A DNA stretch of 64,000 bases. Source: Prorocentrum cordatum (taxonomy: Eukaryota; Sar; Dinophyceae; Prorocentrales; Prorocentraceae). Position 1 is the first letter of the stretch. Every line of letters begins with the position of its first letter. Of this stretch, positions 29,475-39,560 are shown one piece after another. The stretch is taken from contig CAUYUJ010015027.1 in the NCBI GenBank assembly GCA_963575745.1, positions 419,796-483,795 of the forward strand, read 5' to 3'. The notes beneath the pieces are model-generated. The model did no database searches, was not told the origin of the DNA, and saw nothing but the letters and a program-made list of their open reading frames with translations. Made by a program: the position numbers and the translations under genes.

Positions 29475-30710
29475 CTAGGCACTCGTTGGCCCTGGCTGCG
29501 CTCCTCCGACGCGGCTCCCAGCGGCGCGGCCAGCATGACGAGCAGCCAGAGGAGCCAGGTCCGCTGCCTCTGCAGCCAGCTCCCGCTTGCATGCCTGGGC
29601 CACCGTCGGCCACTCGCCATGCGCCTTGCCACACCGCTCGGCTTGGCCTCGCTCCGCGGCTGGCTGTGGCTGCCAGGAGCTACCGTTACCTGCGAGGTCG
29701 CCATCGTCGCTGCTGATCTCCTCCATGGGGCAGGACTCAGCCCACGGCGCACGCTTGGGGGCCACAAGGGCCCCCGCGAGCTGTGCCCGCACCGCCTCCA
29801 CCTGGGCACGGATGGCTGCCCAGGCCACCTCGAAGTTGTTGGAGCCCCAGGCCTCGGACAACTTCTCCAGCTGCATGAGGAGCCCTGGTACCTGGCTGGC
29901 TCCTGCCCACTCGGCCGCGCGCTGGCGGCGCAGCGCCTCGGCCTCCTCGCGGGCTGCCTCCTCGAGCACCTGGAGCGCACGGCTCGCCTCCTCAACCTCC
30001 GCGTCGAGCTCCGCGAGCTCCTCCTGGGCCTTCTGGAGCTGGGCTTCGACGAAGCTACGCGCCGCCTGCTTATGCTCGAGCTCCTGGCGGGCTGCGCGGA
30101 ACCGCTTCTCACCCTTGCTGATGGCGTTCGCCTCCCTGTGGAGTTGTGCCGCCCGTGGCAGGGAGGAGGCACTCTGCTCTGCTGCCGCCTTCTGGGCCCT
30201 GACCAGCTCGGCGCGCTTCGCCTCCAGCTGGCTGGCCACGACGTCGGTGAAGCAGCCGTCCACGCCGTCAGGCGGCTCGGCCTGCAGCGCCTCGAGCTGC
30301 TCGACTGCCGCCTGTAGCCTCTCGATCGCAGTGGCGCCTCCACCGCTGGGCGCCCCACTCGCTGCCGACGCCGAGGTCTGCGACTTGGCGGAGGCCCCCC
30401 GCGAGGCCGCACTGCGGGCCTGCCTCTGGGCGCGGCGTCCACGTGGCTGATCCACCCATCCGTCCTTGTCTGCCTTGGGCCTCGCCTTGGCGGGGGACAT
30501 TCCCAGCGCCCAGGGCGGAGCCGCATGCCCACAGCCCAGGCACGAGGCGCGCCAATGCCAGTTCCATCCTCCGCAGCTGCACATCCAGTAGGACTTGCCG
30601 CGCCTGCTGCAGCCGCCGCCGCGTGGGGACCTCGCCATGGCCATTGCAGGGCAGGCCAAGGGGCCGCGCCTCCGCGCCGCGAGCGCAGGAGACACAAACT
30701 CGAAGTGCAC
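29475..30710 (-). CDS. Zinc-finger and coiled-coil ORF of the retroposed unit
   Basis: An open frame of about 411 residues. Near residues 38-65 it has WMCSCGGWNWHWRASCLGCG (CxC...CxxC), a zinc-ribbon/RanBP2-like finger. Residues about 110-330 form a long helical region: AIERLQAAVEQLEALQAEPP, then VVASQLEAKRAELVRAQKAA and FVEAQLQKAQEELAELDAEV. An acidic MEEISSDDGDLAG and a charged tail follow. This is the typical N-terminal protein of dinoflagellate LINEs, presumably RNA/DNA binding. The start at 30710 is the first Met of the frame; another Met lies closer to the leader (30778) in a different frame. The ORF is intact. Confidence 0.6.
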   Translation of the reverse strand: MHFEFVSPALAARRRGPLACPAMAMARSPRGGGCSRRGKSYWMCSCGGWNWHWRASCLGCGHAAPPWALGMSPAKARPKADKDGWVDQPRGRRAQRQARSAASRGASAKSQTSASAASGAPSGGGATAIERLQAAVEQLEALQAEPPDGVDGCFTDVVASQLEAKRAELVRAQKAAAEQSASSLPRAAQLHREANAISKGEKRFRAARQELEHKQAARSFVEAQLQKAQEELAELDAEVEEASRALQVLEEAAREEAEALRRQRAAEWAGASQVPGLLMQLEKLSEAWGSNNFEVAWAAIRAQVEAVRAQLAGALVAPKRAPWAESCPMEEISSDDGDLAGNGSSWQPQPAAERGQAERCGKAHGEWPTVAQACKRELAAEAADLAPLAARHAGRAAGSRVGGAQPGPTSA

Positions 30711-30781
30711 TGGCCCGAAGCGCGGAGACCCTCGCGCTCAGAGCGCCGCGAACGACTCGCGGTCGTCGGGTTCTCCATGGC

Positions 30782-30802
30782 CTTGAGCCAAAATGGCTAC
30801 GG
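30782..30802 (-). other. Genomic DinoSL, 21/21 match
   Basis: The reverse complement is the DinoSL core CGTAGCCATTTTGGCTCAAG preceded by C, without a mismatch. It lies four nucleotides before an ATG (minus strand). Perfect preservation indicates recent retroposition of a trans-spliced RNA. Confidence 0.92.
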
Positions 30803-31855
30803 GCCGTGCTCCTGTGGTCTGCCGTGCTCTTGCGTGGTCTGCCGTGTTCCTGTGGGGTCAGTGCTCCTATGATATGCCGTGCTCCTGTGTGGTCAGCCGT
30901 GCTCCTGTGGTTTTCCGTGCTCTTGTGGGGTCTGCCGTGCTCTTGTGTGATCTGCCGTGCTCTTGCGGAGTCTGCCGTGATCCTGTGGGGTGTGCCGTGC
31001 TCCTGTTGCAGGGTCTTCCATGCTCCTGCGGTCTGCCGCGCTCTTGTTTAATCAGCCGTGTTCCTGCGGGGTCGGTTTGACGTGTTCCTGTGGTCTGCCG
31101 TGCTCCTATGACGTGCAGTGTTCTTGTGAAGTCTGCCGTGCTCCTGTGTTGTCTACCGTGCCGATGTGGTCCGCTGTGGTCCCATGTAGTCTGCCGTGCT
31201 CCTGTGTGGTCTTCCGTACTCCCGTGATATGCGGTGTTTTTTAATGGTTTGTTGTGCTCCTGTGTGGTTTGCGGTGTTCCTGTGGGGTCTGCCGTGCTCC
31301 TGTGTGTTCCGCCGTGTTCCTGTTTGATATGCCATGATATTGTGTGGTCTTCCGTGTTCCTGTTCAGTCTGCCGCGCTCTTGCCTGGATCCTGTTTGGTC
31401 TGTCATGTTCTTGCGTGAACTGCCATGCTCCTGCGTGCTCCGCAATGATCCTGTTTCGTCTGTCGTGTTCCTGTGTGGTCTGCCGTGATCCTGCGTGGTC
31501 TGTCATGCTCCAATAGTCAGCCGTGCTCCTGTGGCTTGCCGTGCTCCTGCGCGGTCTGCCGTGCTCCTGTTTGGTGTGCCAGGCCCTTGTGCGGTCTGCC
31601 ATGCTCCTGTGTGCTACGCCGTGCTCCTGTGTGATCGGCCGTGCTCCTGTGTGTTGCCAGGCCCCTGTGGCGTCTGCCATGCTCGTGTTTGCCACGCCGT
31701 GCTCCTGTGTGATCGGCCGTGTTCATGTGACCTGCCATGCTCTGTGCGGTCTGCCGCGCCACTGCATGGTCTGCCATGCTCCTGTGGCCCGCCGTGCTCC
31801 TATGGTCTGCCGTGCTCCTGTGCGGTCTGCCGTGCTCCTGTCTGGTTTGAGGAGC
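30803..31855. repeat. 20-bp minisatellite TGCTCCTGTGTGGTCTGCCG
   Basis: About 50 degenerate units of 18-22 bp, most commonly 20 bp, run head to tail for about 1.05 kb. All frames on both strands read as periodic Cys/Val or Ser/Thr/Gly peptides, so no gene is present. Array ends are sharp at 30803 (retroposed unit) and about 31855 (dispersed composite repeat). Confidence 0.9.
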
Positions 31856-31861
31856 TCACAG

Positions 31862-32560
31862 TTGTTCGAGGACGTCCCTAGCGAGCTCGTCGTTCTCGGC
31901 AGTCTTCACGGCGCGCGTGGAGCCATCTTGAGTTCCCGTTTGGGCTCTTATTTTCTCGCCTTGACACATTCCGGTACCGATATCCAAGCGGTGTTGGGAA
32001 CAGACCAATGTTGCGAGTATGTCCCCATTGAAGTGGCCACGTTTCTACATGACGTCGAACATGCCTTTGCATTGGTCGACCGTGCTCCGCCCTAGTGTGT
32101 GAGGATGTCTCGAGCAAGAGCGTCGTTCCCAACATACGAGTTAGTAGGTAATCCCTGTCAGCATGTCGTCTTCGGCGAGGGTGTCTCAGGCGAAACGTTC
32201 ATGATCGACTTCTATGTAAAAAATTCGGCTTCCCAGATGTTGAGGAAGCCCCAGGCGAAACGCTTGCGTTTGCAAACGGCGGGCCGTCTTGATGCCTTCA
32301 AGAATAGGTACAAGCTGATGTTGGACACATGAGTTTGTGCCGGATGCCCCTTGTAAAATCGAGCGTTTTGAAAACATTCCCGACTTTCCATATGGAGAGA
32401 TGTCTAAGGCGAAACGCGCGTCTCTGTTAAGGGCGGTGTCTCGGAGAGTTCATGTTTGCGACGACGTGCCGAGACAAATTTCTACGGGGGGGGGCCTTCC
32501 TCGACGCGAACAGGAAGCGCATGAAGCCGAAGAGCTCGGCAAGAACGTGCACCAACATTA
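31862..32560. repeat. Dispersed composite repeat, copy 3
   Basis: 31865-32275 aligns with 27207-27620 (shared words include CAGTCTTCA, TTGGGAACR, TTCCCAGATGTTGAGGA). Two further motif copies are at 32177-32196 and about 32396. No protein-coding gene is supported. Confidence 0.75.
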
Positions 32561-32599
32561 GAGTCGCATGTCGTGATGTCGCTTTTCCCGGACGTCCTC

Positions 32600-32830
32600 A
32601 GAGGCCGCCAGGTGGAGGTCGCTACCCGCGCAAATCCAGACGCGCTGCTCACCCCGAACGTCCACAACATGCACCATATGGAGTTCACGACCCGCGCAAG
32701 TGCAGACGTGGCGCTCACCGCGAACGTCCACAAGGAGTACCAAGTGGAATTTAGTACCCGCGCATGTTCAGACGTGCCGCCCACCCCGAACGTCCACACA
32801 TCGGTGCCAGGTGAGGTTCACGACCGACGG
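32600..32830. repeat. 66-bp tandem repeat, ~3.5 copies
   Basis: CCCGCGCAAR starts at 32625, 32691 and 32757 (exact 66-bp spacing), and CCGAACGTCCAC recurs with the same period. Because 66 is a multiple of three, frames stay open, but the peptides have no recognisable fold. Confidence 0.85.
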
Positions 32831-32989
32831 GAGTTCAAGTGAAACCCCAGAACGTTGACAAACACAAAAGTTACTTCCATAATTTCGAAGCCGAACCCTA
32901 CAGACCCTAGCCCTACATGCCCGAACCTGCATCGGCATGTTCATTCGGGCCCGATGGTTTTCCAGGACCCGTTCGATGGCATTTGCAAG

Positions 32990-33320
32990 GGGATACCTCA
33001 AGCGAAACGTTGATGTTAGAACGACAGTGTTCAAACCCCATGTGTTGTTTGTTTTCAGTACTTTCGCTTACTGGTCCATCTTGGAGGTCATCCGGGAGCG
33101 CTCCGAATGGGCGCCTGGAAAGGGCTCTTGGCGCATCCCATGTTCTCGAGGATGTCTCAGGCGTAACTGCCGTTTTAAAAGGTCAGAATATTGCAGCTGC
33201 GATTTCAACATCCCCATGTCTGAGGATGCCTCGAGCGAAACGCTCATGCTTAGCATGAGACGTTTTAAGGCACCACCCCCCAACATCGCGATTTGGCGAG
33301 GATGTCTCAGGCGAAACGCC
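32990..33320. repeat. Cluster of the GAGGATGTCTCAGGCGAAAC motif
   Basis: Copies at about 32991, 33148-33167, 33222-33241 and 33298-33317, spaced roughly 75-155 bp. The intervening sequence is unrelated between copies. Confidence 0.75.
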
Positions 33321-33399
33321 CATTCTTGCGAACATTTCTTGACGCGAGCGGGAAGCGCGTGAAAGCGACTAACTTTTCGAGGGCGCATCTCGGCATCGT

Positions 33400-33745
33400 C
33401 CGCCCCCAGACCCCCACCCCAACATCCCCATTCGCGCCCCCCCATGTCAGGTCGAGTTTCCTTTCCGCGCGAGTTCAGACGAGGCGCGCCCCCCGCGGCC
33501 CGCTGACGCATCTTGACATCATCCGTCTCCGGGCCCTCAGCCACCCCACTAGCGTTCCCGCGTGTCACGTCGAATTTACTTCCCGCGCGAGTTCAGACGA
33601 GGCGCACTTCCCGCTAGCGCATCTCGGCATTCTCCGTCTCCAGACCCCCCCCCCCCCCCCCCCCCCCCTCGCGTTCCCTTATGCCAGGTCGAGTTTACTC
33701 GTTTACTTTCCGCGCGAGTTCAGGCGAGGCGCCCCCCCGCTGGCG
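33400..33745. repeat. First block of the ~105-120-bp GC-rich array
   Basis: Three units contain CGCGCGAGTTCAGACGAGGC (about 33468, 33586, 33711) and CATCTCGGCATY. They end in a GAC trinucleotide run at about 33750-33905. Confidence 0.8.
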
Positions 33746-33749
33746 CGTC

Positions 33750-34110
33750 TACGATGTCGACGACGACGGCGACGGCGACGACGACGCCGACGACGACGAC
33801 GTCGACGACGACAGGAACCATGGCGACAGCGACGAGGAGAAGGACGACGACGACGACGACGAGGATGACGACGGCAACGGGGGCGACAAATACGACGACG
33901 ACGCAAAGATTGACAATGTCTTGAGCGAGACGCATACTTTTGAGCGAATTGGTTGTATCCATACATATGTATATATACATATATATAAATGTATATGTAT
34001 ATGTATATGTATATACATATATATACACATATGTGTATATACACATAAAAGTACATACATGTGTATATAAACATGTGTAGATATATATGTGTATAGATTG
34101 GGCCGTCTTG
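33750..34110. repeat. GAC-repeat run and ATATGT microsatellite
   Basis: 33750-33905 is (GAC)n with GGC/AAC variants, followed by GTCTTGAGCGAGACGCATAC. 33960-34090 is a TATG/TATATACA microsatellite. The same GAC-run plus GCGAGACGCATACTT link recurs at 36270-36475. Confidence 0.85.
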
Positions 34111-34119
34111 GGGTTCCTC

Positions 34120-34650
34120 TGGAGAACGCCTCCAATCTATGTCGGGGAACAGTTTATTGCGCGTCGCAATGTTCGTAGAATTCCTCCGGCGGGAGTATCA
34201 TGTTTTGAGGATGCGACGCATTCGCAATCCCCCTGGACATTTCAGTCGTTCGAGGGCGTCTCGGGCGAGAGCTACATTTCGAATATAGAATGTCTAATCA
34301 CATTACTTTCAGCATGATTTTGCTTGCGGGGTGCATCGGGCGGGGCCCCCATTTTTTGAGGTCGGCGAACTTCGCGAGAGATTCCAAGATTCCACGTTTT
34401 CCAGGATGTCTGCAGCGAGGGCTTCATTTTTAAATTTAGAGCGCCCTAACATAGATCCTCTGAGATCTCGATTTCGCGAAGATGTCGCTGGCGAAATGGC
34501 CATTCTGGGGAAACCCGCAGGGTCGGGGCCGCGGTGGTCCCCCGAGACCCCCCCTTCCTGCACCTCCCCAGTTGAAAAATATCCTTCTCCTGGCCCGAAC
34601 CAGCGTCCATCGCGCGACGATTCGAGTCTCTGCGCGCCCCCCGCCATCCA
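34120..34650. repeat. Composite unit flank, copy A
   Basis: GAGAACGCCTCCAATCTATG, CAGTTTATTGC, CATTCGCAATCCCCCTGGAC, GGATGTCTGCAGCGAGGGCT and CCTCCCCAGTTGA follow in order. The same order is found at 37790-38300, and partly at 36525-36720. Confidence 0.75.
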
Positions 34651-34779
34651 CCTGGCCCGCCGCGATTTTTCTTGGCGCGGGCGGGGGGCGCGCCAGAGCG
34701 ACGAGTTTCGCAGGAACGCGCGACGTCATCGCGATGAAATGCTACGCGGGCGAACTCACTTCACTCGCGTTCCCTATGT

Positions 34780-36270
34780 CGGGTGAGGTTTACTTTCCGC
34801 GCGAGTTCAGACGAGGCACGCTTCCCGCCGGCGCATCTTGTCATCATCCGCCTCCAAGCCGGCAACCTCCCCACTCGCATTCCCCTATGCCAAGTCGAAT
34901 TTAGTGTCCGCGCGACGTCGGACCGTGCGCGCCTCCCGCTGGCGCATCTCGGCGCTGTCCGTCTCCTGACCCCATCTCCCCACTCGAGTTCCTCTATGTC
35001 AGGTCGAGTTTACTTTCCGCGCGAGTTCGGGAGTGGCGCACCTCCCAATCGCGCATCTCGACATTGCCCGCCCCTGGACCCCCTTATCTCATACCTCATT
35101 AGTCGCTTTCCCCCATGCCAGGTCAAGCTCGCCCCCCGCGCGAGTTCAGACGAGGCGCGCCCCCCGCTCGCACATCTCGGCGTCGCCCGTCCCCAGGCCC
35201 CCGACCTCCCGCGCTCGCGCCCTCCAAGTCGACTTTGCCTTCCGTGCGAGTTCAGACGAGGCGCGCCTCCCACTCGCGCATCTCGGCGTCGCTCGTCTCC
35301 AGGCCCGCGCCCCCCTCCGCGTTCCCTGATGACAGGTCGAATGTTTGTTCCTCGCGTGGCCTGGGGCGGCGCGCGCGCCACGCTGGCGCATCTCGGCGTC
35401 GCCCGCGCCCAGGCCCATAACCGCCCCACTCGCGTTCCCCCGCGCCAGGTGGAGTTCACTTCCCGCGCGACTTCAGACGAGGCGCACCCCCCGCCGGCGC
35501 ATATCGGCACCATCCGTCCATGGACCCGCAACCTCCCCACCGGCGTTCCCCAAGTCGAGTTTATTTTCCCTGCGAGTTCAGACGGGGCACGCCACCCGCT
35601 GACGCATCTCGGCCTCGTCCGCCCCCAGACCCCCAACCTCGCCGCTCAGGTTCCCGCGCGTGAGGTCGAGGCTACTTTCCGCGCGAGTTCAGACCGGGCG
35701 CTGTTCCCGCTTGCGCACTTCGGCATTCTCCGTCTCCAGACCCGCCCCCCCCCTCGCGCCCCCCTCCGCCAGGTCGAGTTCATCCCCCGCGCGGCCTCGG
35801 ACGGCGCGCGCACCCCGCCGGCGCATCTCGGCATTGCCCGTGCCCAGACACACAACCACCCCGCTCGCGTTCCCCCGCGCCAGGTGGAGTTCACTTTCCG
35901 CGCGACTTCAGACGAGGCGCGCCCCCCGCCAGCGCATCTCGGCACCATCCGTCCACAGACGCCCAACCTCCCCGCCGGCGTTCCCCAAGTCGGGTTTACT
36001 GTCCATGCGAGTTCAGACGGGGCGCACCACCCGCTTGCGCATCTCGGCATCGTCCGCCCCCAGACCCCCAACCTCGCCGCTCAGGTTCCCACGCGTCAGG
36101 TCGAGGTTGCTTTCCGCGCGAGTTCAGACGAGGCGCGCCTCCCACTCGCGCAACTCGGCATTCTCCGTCTCCAGACCCGCCCCCCCCTCGCGTTCCCTTT
36201 TTGTCAGGTCGAGTTTACGCTCCGCGCGAGTTCAGATGAGGCGCGCCTCCCACTGGCGCTTCTGCGATGG
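34780..36270 (+). repeat. Second block of the ~105-111-bp array, with a 500-residue open frame
   Basis: About 13 units contain GTCGAGTTTACTTTCCGCGC, GAGTTCAGACGAGGCGCGCC and GCGCATCTCGGC. Most unit lengths are multiples of three, so one plus-strand frame (34783-36285) stays open. It repeats QVEFTFRATSDEARPPPAHL with GTIRPQTPNLPAGVP. Neither a transcript nor a protein is supported: the other frames are also open and no start context or homologous fold is visible. I favour a GC-rich minisatellite. Confidence 0.7.
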
Positions 36271-36445
36271 CGAAGACGGCGATGACGACGGCGACGACAA
36301 CGGCGATGACGACGACGACGACGACGCTGGCGACGGCAGTGACGATGACGACAGTGACGAGGAGGAGGACGACGACAACGACGACGCCGATGATAATAAC
36401 AACGACGACGACGACAACAGCGACGACGACGATGCAATGTTGGAC
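36270..36445. repeat. GAC/GACGAC trinucleotide run
   Basis: An Asp/Thr/Arg-coding simple repeat closing the second array block, like those at 33750-33905 and 37605-37670. Confidence 0.85.
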
Positions 36446-36790
36446 GACGTTTCGGGCGAGACGCATACTTGTTGAGCGAATTGGTTGGACAAAAAAAAAA
36501 ACATTGAGTCGTCTCGGGAATTCTCCTGAGAACGCCTCCAGTCTATGTCGCAACACTGTTTATTGCAGAATGGACGTCTTGCAGGATGTCGCAAACGGGG
36601 GGGCTCACTTTCTGAGAATACGACGTAGTCGCGAGCCCCTTGGACATCCCCGTTCGTCGAGGATGTCCCGGGCGAGAAGTCAGTGTTTGACGTAGGAAGT
36701 CGAACCGTAATCTTTCTGTATTGATTGTTTCGAGGATGTCTCAGGCAGAACGTCTATTTTTGGGAATGGGAGAATTTCGAGAGCCCGCAA
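36446..36790. repeat. Composite unit link, copy B
   Basis: GCGAGACGCATACTTG, TTGAGCGAATTGGTTG, an A-rich run, GAGAACGCCTCCAGTCTATG, CTGTTTATTGC, and the motif at 36659 and 36732-36751. It joins the second array to the third. Confidence 0.75.
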
Positions 36791-37670
36791 CCTCCCCGCT
36801 CGCATTCCCCGATGTCAGGTCGATTTTACTTTCGGCGCGAGTTCAGGCGGGGCGCGCCTCTCGCCACCGCATCTCGGCGTCTTCCGTCTCCAGACCCCAT
36901 CTCCCCATCCGAAGTCTTTTTTCTGTCACGTCGGGTTCACGTTCCGCGCGGGTTCGGAAGAGGCGCGCCTCCCACTGCCGCACCTCGGCATTATCTGTCC
37001 CCCGATCTCACCGCTCGCGTTCCCCCGTGCCAGGTCGAGTTCGCGGCCCGCGCGAGTTCAGGCGAGGCGCGTCCCCCGCCGGCACATCTCGGCATCATCC
37101 GTTTCCAGACTCCCAACCTCCCCGCCGGCGTTCCCAAAGTCGACGTTGTTTTCTTTGCGAATTCAGAGGAAGCGCACCCCCCGCTGGAGCCCCCCCCCCC
37201 CCCTCGCGCACCCCATGCGCCAGCTCGAGTTTGCTTCCCGCGCCCCAAACGAAGCGCGCCCCCCGCCGGCACATCTCGGCACTATTCGCGCCCAGGCCGC
37301 CAACTTCCCAACTCGCGTTCCCCCGCGCCAGGTGGAGTTCACTTCCCGCGCGAGTTCGGACGAGGCGCACCCCCCGCTGGCGCATCACGGCGCCACCCGC
37401 CCCCATAACCCCAACATCTCCACTCGCGTTCCCACGTGTCAGGTCGAGTTCGCTATCCGCGCGAGATCATGCGAGGCGCGCCGCCCGCTGGCACATCTCG
37501 GCGTGCTCCGACTCCAGACCCGCGCTCCCCCTTCGCGATCCCCTGCGTCAGGTCGAGTTTCGCTTCCCGCGCGAGTTCAGATGAGGCGCGCCTCCCGCTG
37601 GCGCATCTACGACGACGACGGCGACGGCGATAAGGACAGCGACGACGACAACAACGACGACGACCATGCA
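36790..37670. repeat. Third block of the ~105-120-bp array plus GAC run
   Basis: About seven units contain GAGTTCAGRCGAGGCGCG and CATCTCGGCRT. They end in a short GAC run (37605-37670) and then TGTCTTGACCGAAGCGCATG, the counterpart of the links after blocks one and two. Confidence 0.8.
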
Positions 37671-37689
37671 AGGTTTGACGATGTCTTGA

Positions 37690-38300
37690 CCGAAGCGCAT
37701 GTTGTTGAGCGAACTGGTTGAAAAGCATTTGAATATATTATATGTACACAAATAAAGAATGCCTCCTGTGCCGTCTTGGGGATATTCCTGAGAACGCCCC
37801 CGATCTGTGTCGGAAGACAGCTTATTGCACATTGCATTTGTTTGGAGGATGTCTCACGCGGGAACGCCATTTTTTCAGAATGCGACGAATTCGCACGCTC
37901 CCTGGACATCACCGTTTTTCGAGGGTGTTCTGGGCGAGGGCTGCATTTTCAACATAGGAGGTCTAAGCGCCGCTCTTTTGGCATTTATTTGCTTCGAGGT
38001 TGTATCAGGCGGAACGCCCAGTTTTTGGGATCTGCGAATTTCGCGAGAGATGTCAATATCGCAATTGTTCAAGGATGTCTGCAGCGAGACCTTCAATGTT
38101 TACATAAAGCGCCCTAGAGTAGATCCTTCGAGATCTCCATTGTGCGAGGGTGTCTCAGGCGAACTGGCCATTTGGGGGAGTCTGCCAGGGTTCCGCCACG
38201 GAGCAATCCTGAGCCCTTCTTCTCCTGCGCCTCCCCAGTTGATTTTTTTCCCCCGGGCCGGAACCAACGTTCATCGCGCGACCTTTCGATTCTTAGCGCG
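37690..38300. repeat. Composite unit flank, copy C
   Basis: Parallels 34100-34650: GAGAACGCCCCCGATCTGTG, CAGCTTATTGC, the motif at 37845-37865, GAATTCGCACGCTCCCTGGA, GGATGTCTGCAGCGAGACCT, GCGCCCTAGAGTAGATCCTT and CCTCCCCAGTTGATTTTTTT. Clear but diverged homology. Confidence 0.75.
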
Positions 38301-39470
38301 TCTCCCGTCAAACCCCGAGCCCTTCCCCCCCAGACTCCCCCCAGTTGATGATAGTTCCCCCCGGGTCTACAGCAACGTCCATCACGCGATCCTTCGAGTC
38401 TGAGTGCGCTTCCCATCATCCGCTGGCCGGTCCCCCGTGCGATCCCGAACGGTATACTTCTTGGCGCGCACGCACCTAGAACGTCCAGCTCGCTTCTCGT
38501 TCCTCGAAGACGCTTCCCGTCATCCTCTAAGCCAGTCCCCCGTGCGGCGCGCCATGGTATAGTAAGAAAAATGCTTAGCTTCTCGTTACTCGAAGACGCT
38601 TCCCGTCATCCCCGCTTCGGACGAAGGCGGCAGACGGAACTCGCACGAAGATCAAGAGTCAGGGATTGCAAGCATGCTCCTCCAAAATCCTCGGCCTCGG
38701 CTTTGGGGCATCAAGTCGACACCTGGTTGTGGGCGCACTCCAATCATAGTCTCGATAGGGACCCCGCCGTATGGCGACGAAAACGTTATACGGAGTTTCG
38801 AAACGGCCCCAATACAAAGCGATTCAACTTTTGCGAATTCAGGTGCCGTTTAAGAAAGTCCAGGATGACTGGACCTTGGGCGTTTTCTTTGAGTTTTTCT
38901 TTTCGTCGAGTTTTCGTCGAGTTTTCGTAGATCTGGACCTGGACTACTGTTTAAGAGAATGCCTGGCTTGAAGTCCGTTTTGTTAGCGTAAAGTTTTCTT
39001 CGCTCTGAGCAGGGGTGTAGTTGATATCCTCGAACCTCGATTCTCGGAGGTTTCCAGAGGTTTCCGCGGTTTCTCTCACGAGAGCTCTGCGAAGGTCTCC
39101 AGAGGTCTCCCCGGAGCTCTTCGGAGACCTCCGCGTCAAGGACCCCAAAGAACCTCGATCCTCGCTCCTCGACCCGACTGCTAGGTGCTCATCTGGGGAC
39201 CTTCCTGGAGATTGTTTTTCCTTCTGGGCCATAGCGCGCGTTATGCCCCCGCCCCCTCTCTCCCCCCGCTCACCCACCCCTCCCCGCCCGCCCCGTAACG
39301 TCCCGCTCCTCCCCGTCCAGTGGGCCCCCAGCACAGCTGCAGAGCGTCCGGAACCACAGTCTGTCACGGCGGGGGGCGCAGCGTTACGTTATGCGTCCCC
39401 CCCTCTCCCCCACATAACGCCAGTTATCGCCGCCAATTAATGAAAGTCTCCTGGTGCCCGCCTGGTTAAC
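38301..39470. other. Repeat-derived intergenic stretch
   Basis: CTCGAAGACGCTTCCCGTCA occurs at 38502 and 38588. 39040-39140 is rich in GAGGTTTCC and GAGGTCTCC words. No gene is recognised; frames near 38570-38970 lack motifs. Confidence 0.45.
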
Positions 39471-39474
39471 GGAT

Positions 39475-39560
39475 CTGCTCGACTCCAGTTCGACTCCAGC
39501 TCGACTCAAGCTCGACTCTGCGTCGACTCGATGCCGACTCAATTCGACGGACGTTCGACG
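39475..39560. repeat. ~11-12-bp CTCGACTCCAG tandem repeat
   Basis: Seven or eight degenerate units of CTCGACTC with CAG, AAG or TGC spacers. Confidence 0.75.

Larger units (their letters stand above)
27869..30802 (-). mobile_element. DinoSL-headed retroposed element copy inside a minisatellite
   Basis: On the minus strand it begins with the DinoSL at 30802-30782. An N-terminal zinc-finger/coiled-coil ORF (30710-29475), a frame-broken downstream protein (about 29440-28040) and a 3' end of TTTAAC repeats (27888-27869) follow. Both ends abut the same minisatellite, and GCCGTGCTCC-Y-GTGG occurs at 27854-27868 and 30803-30817. That could be a target-site duplication, although a tandem target cannot prove it. 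No endonuclease or reverse-transcriptase motif is present, so it is an internally deleted or spliced LINE transcript, or another retrogene. Confidence 0.7.

Noticed and set aside
30790-31880. Cys/Val-rich plus-strand proteins and Thr/Gly/Arg-rich minus-strand proteins
   Set aside because: Translation of the 20-bp minisatellite; periodic and without start context.
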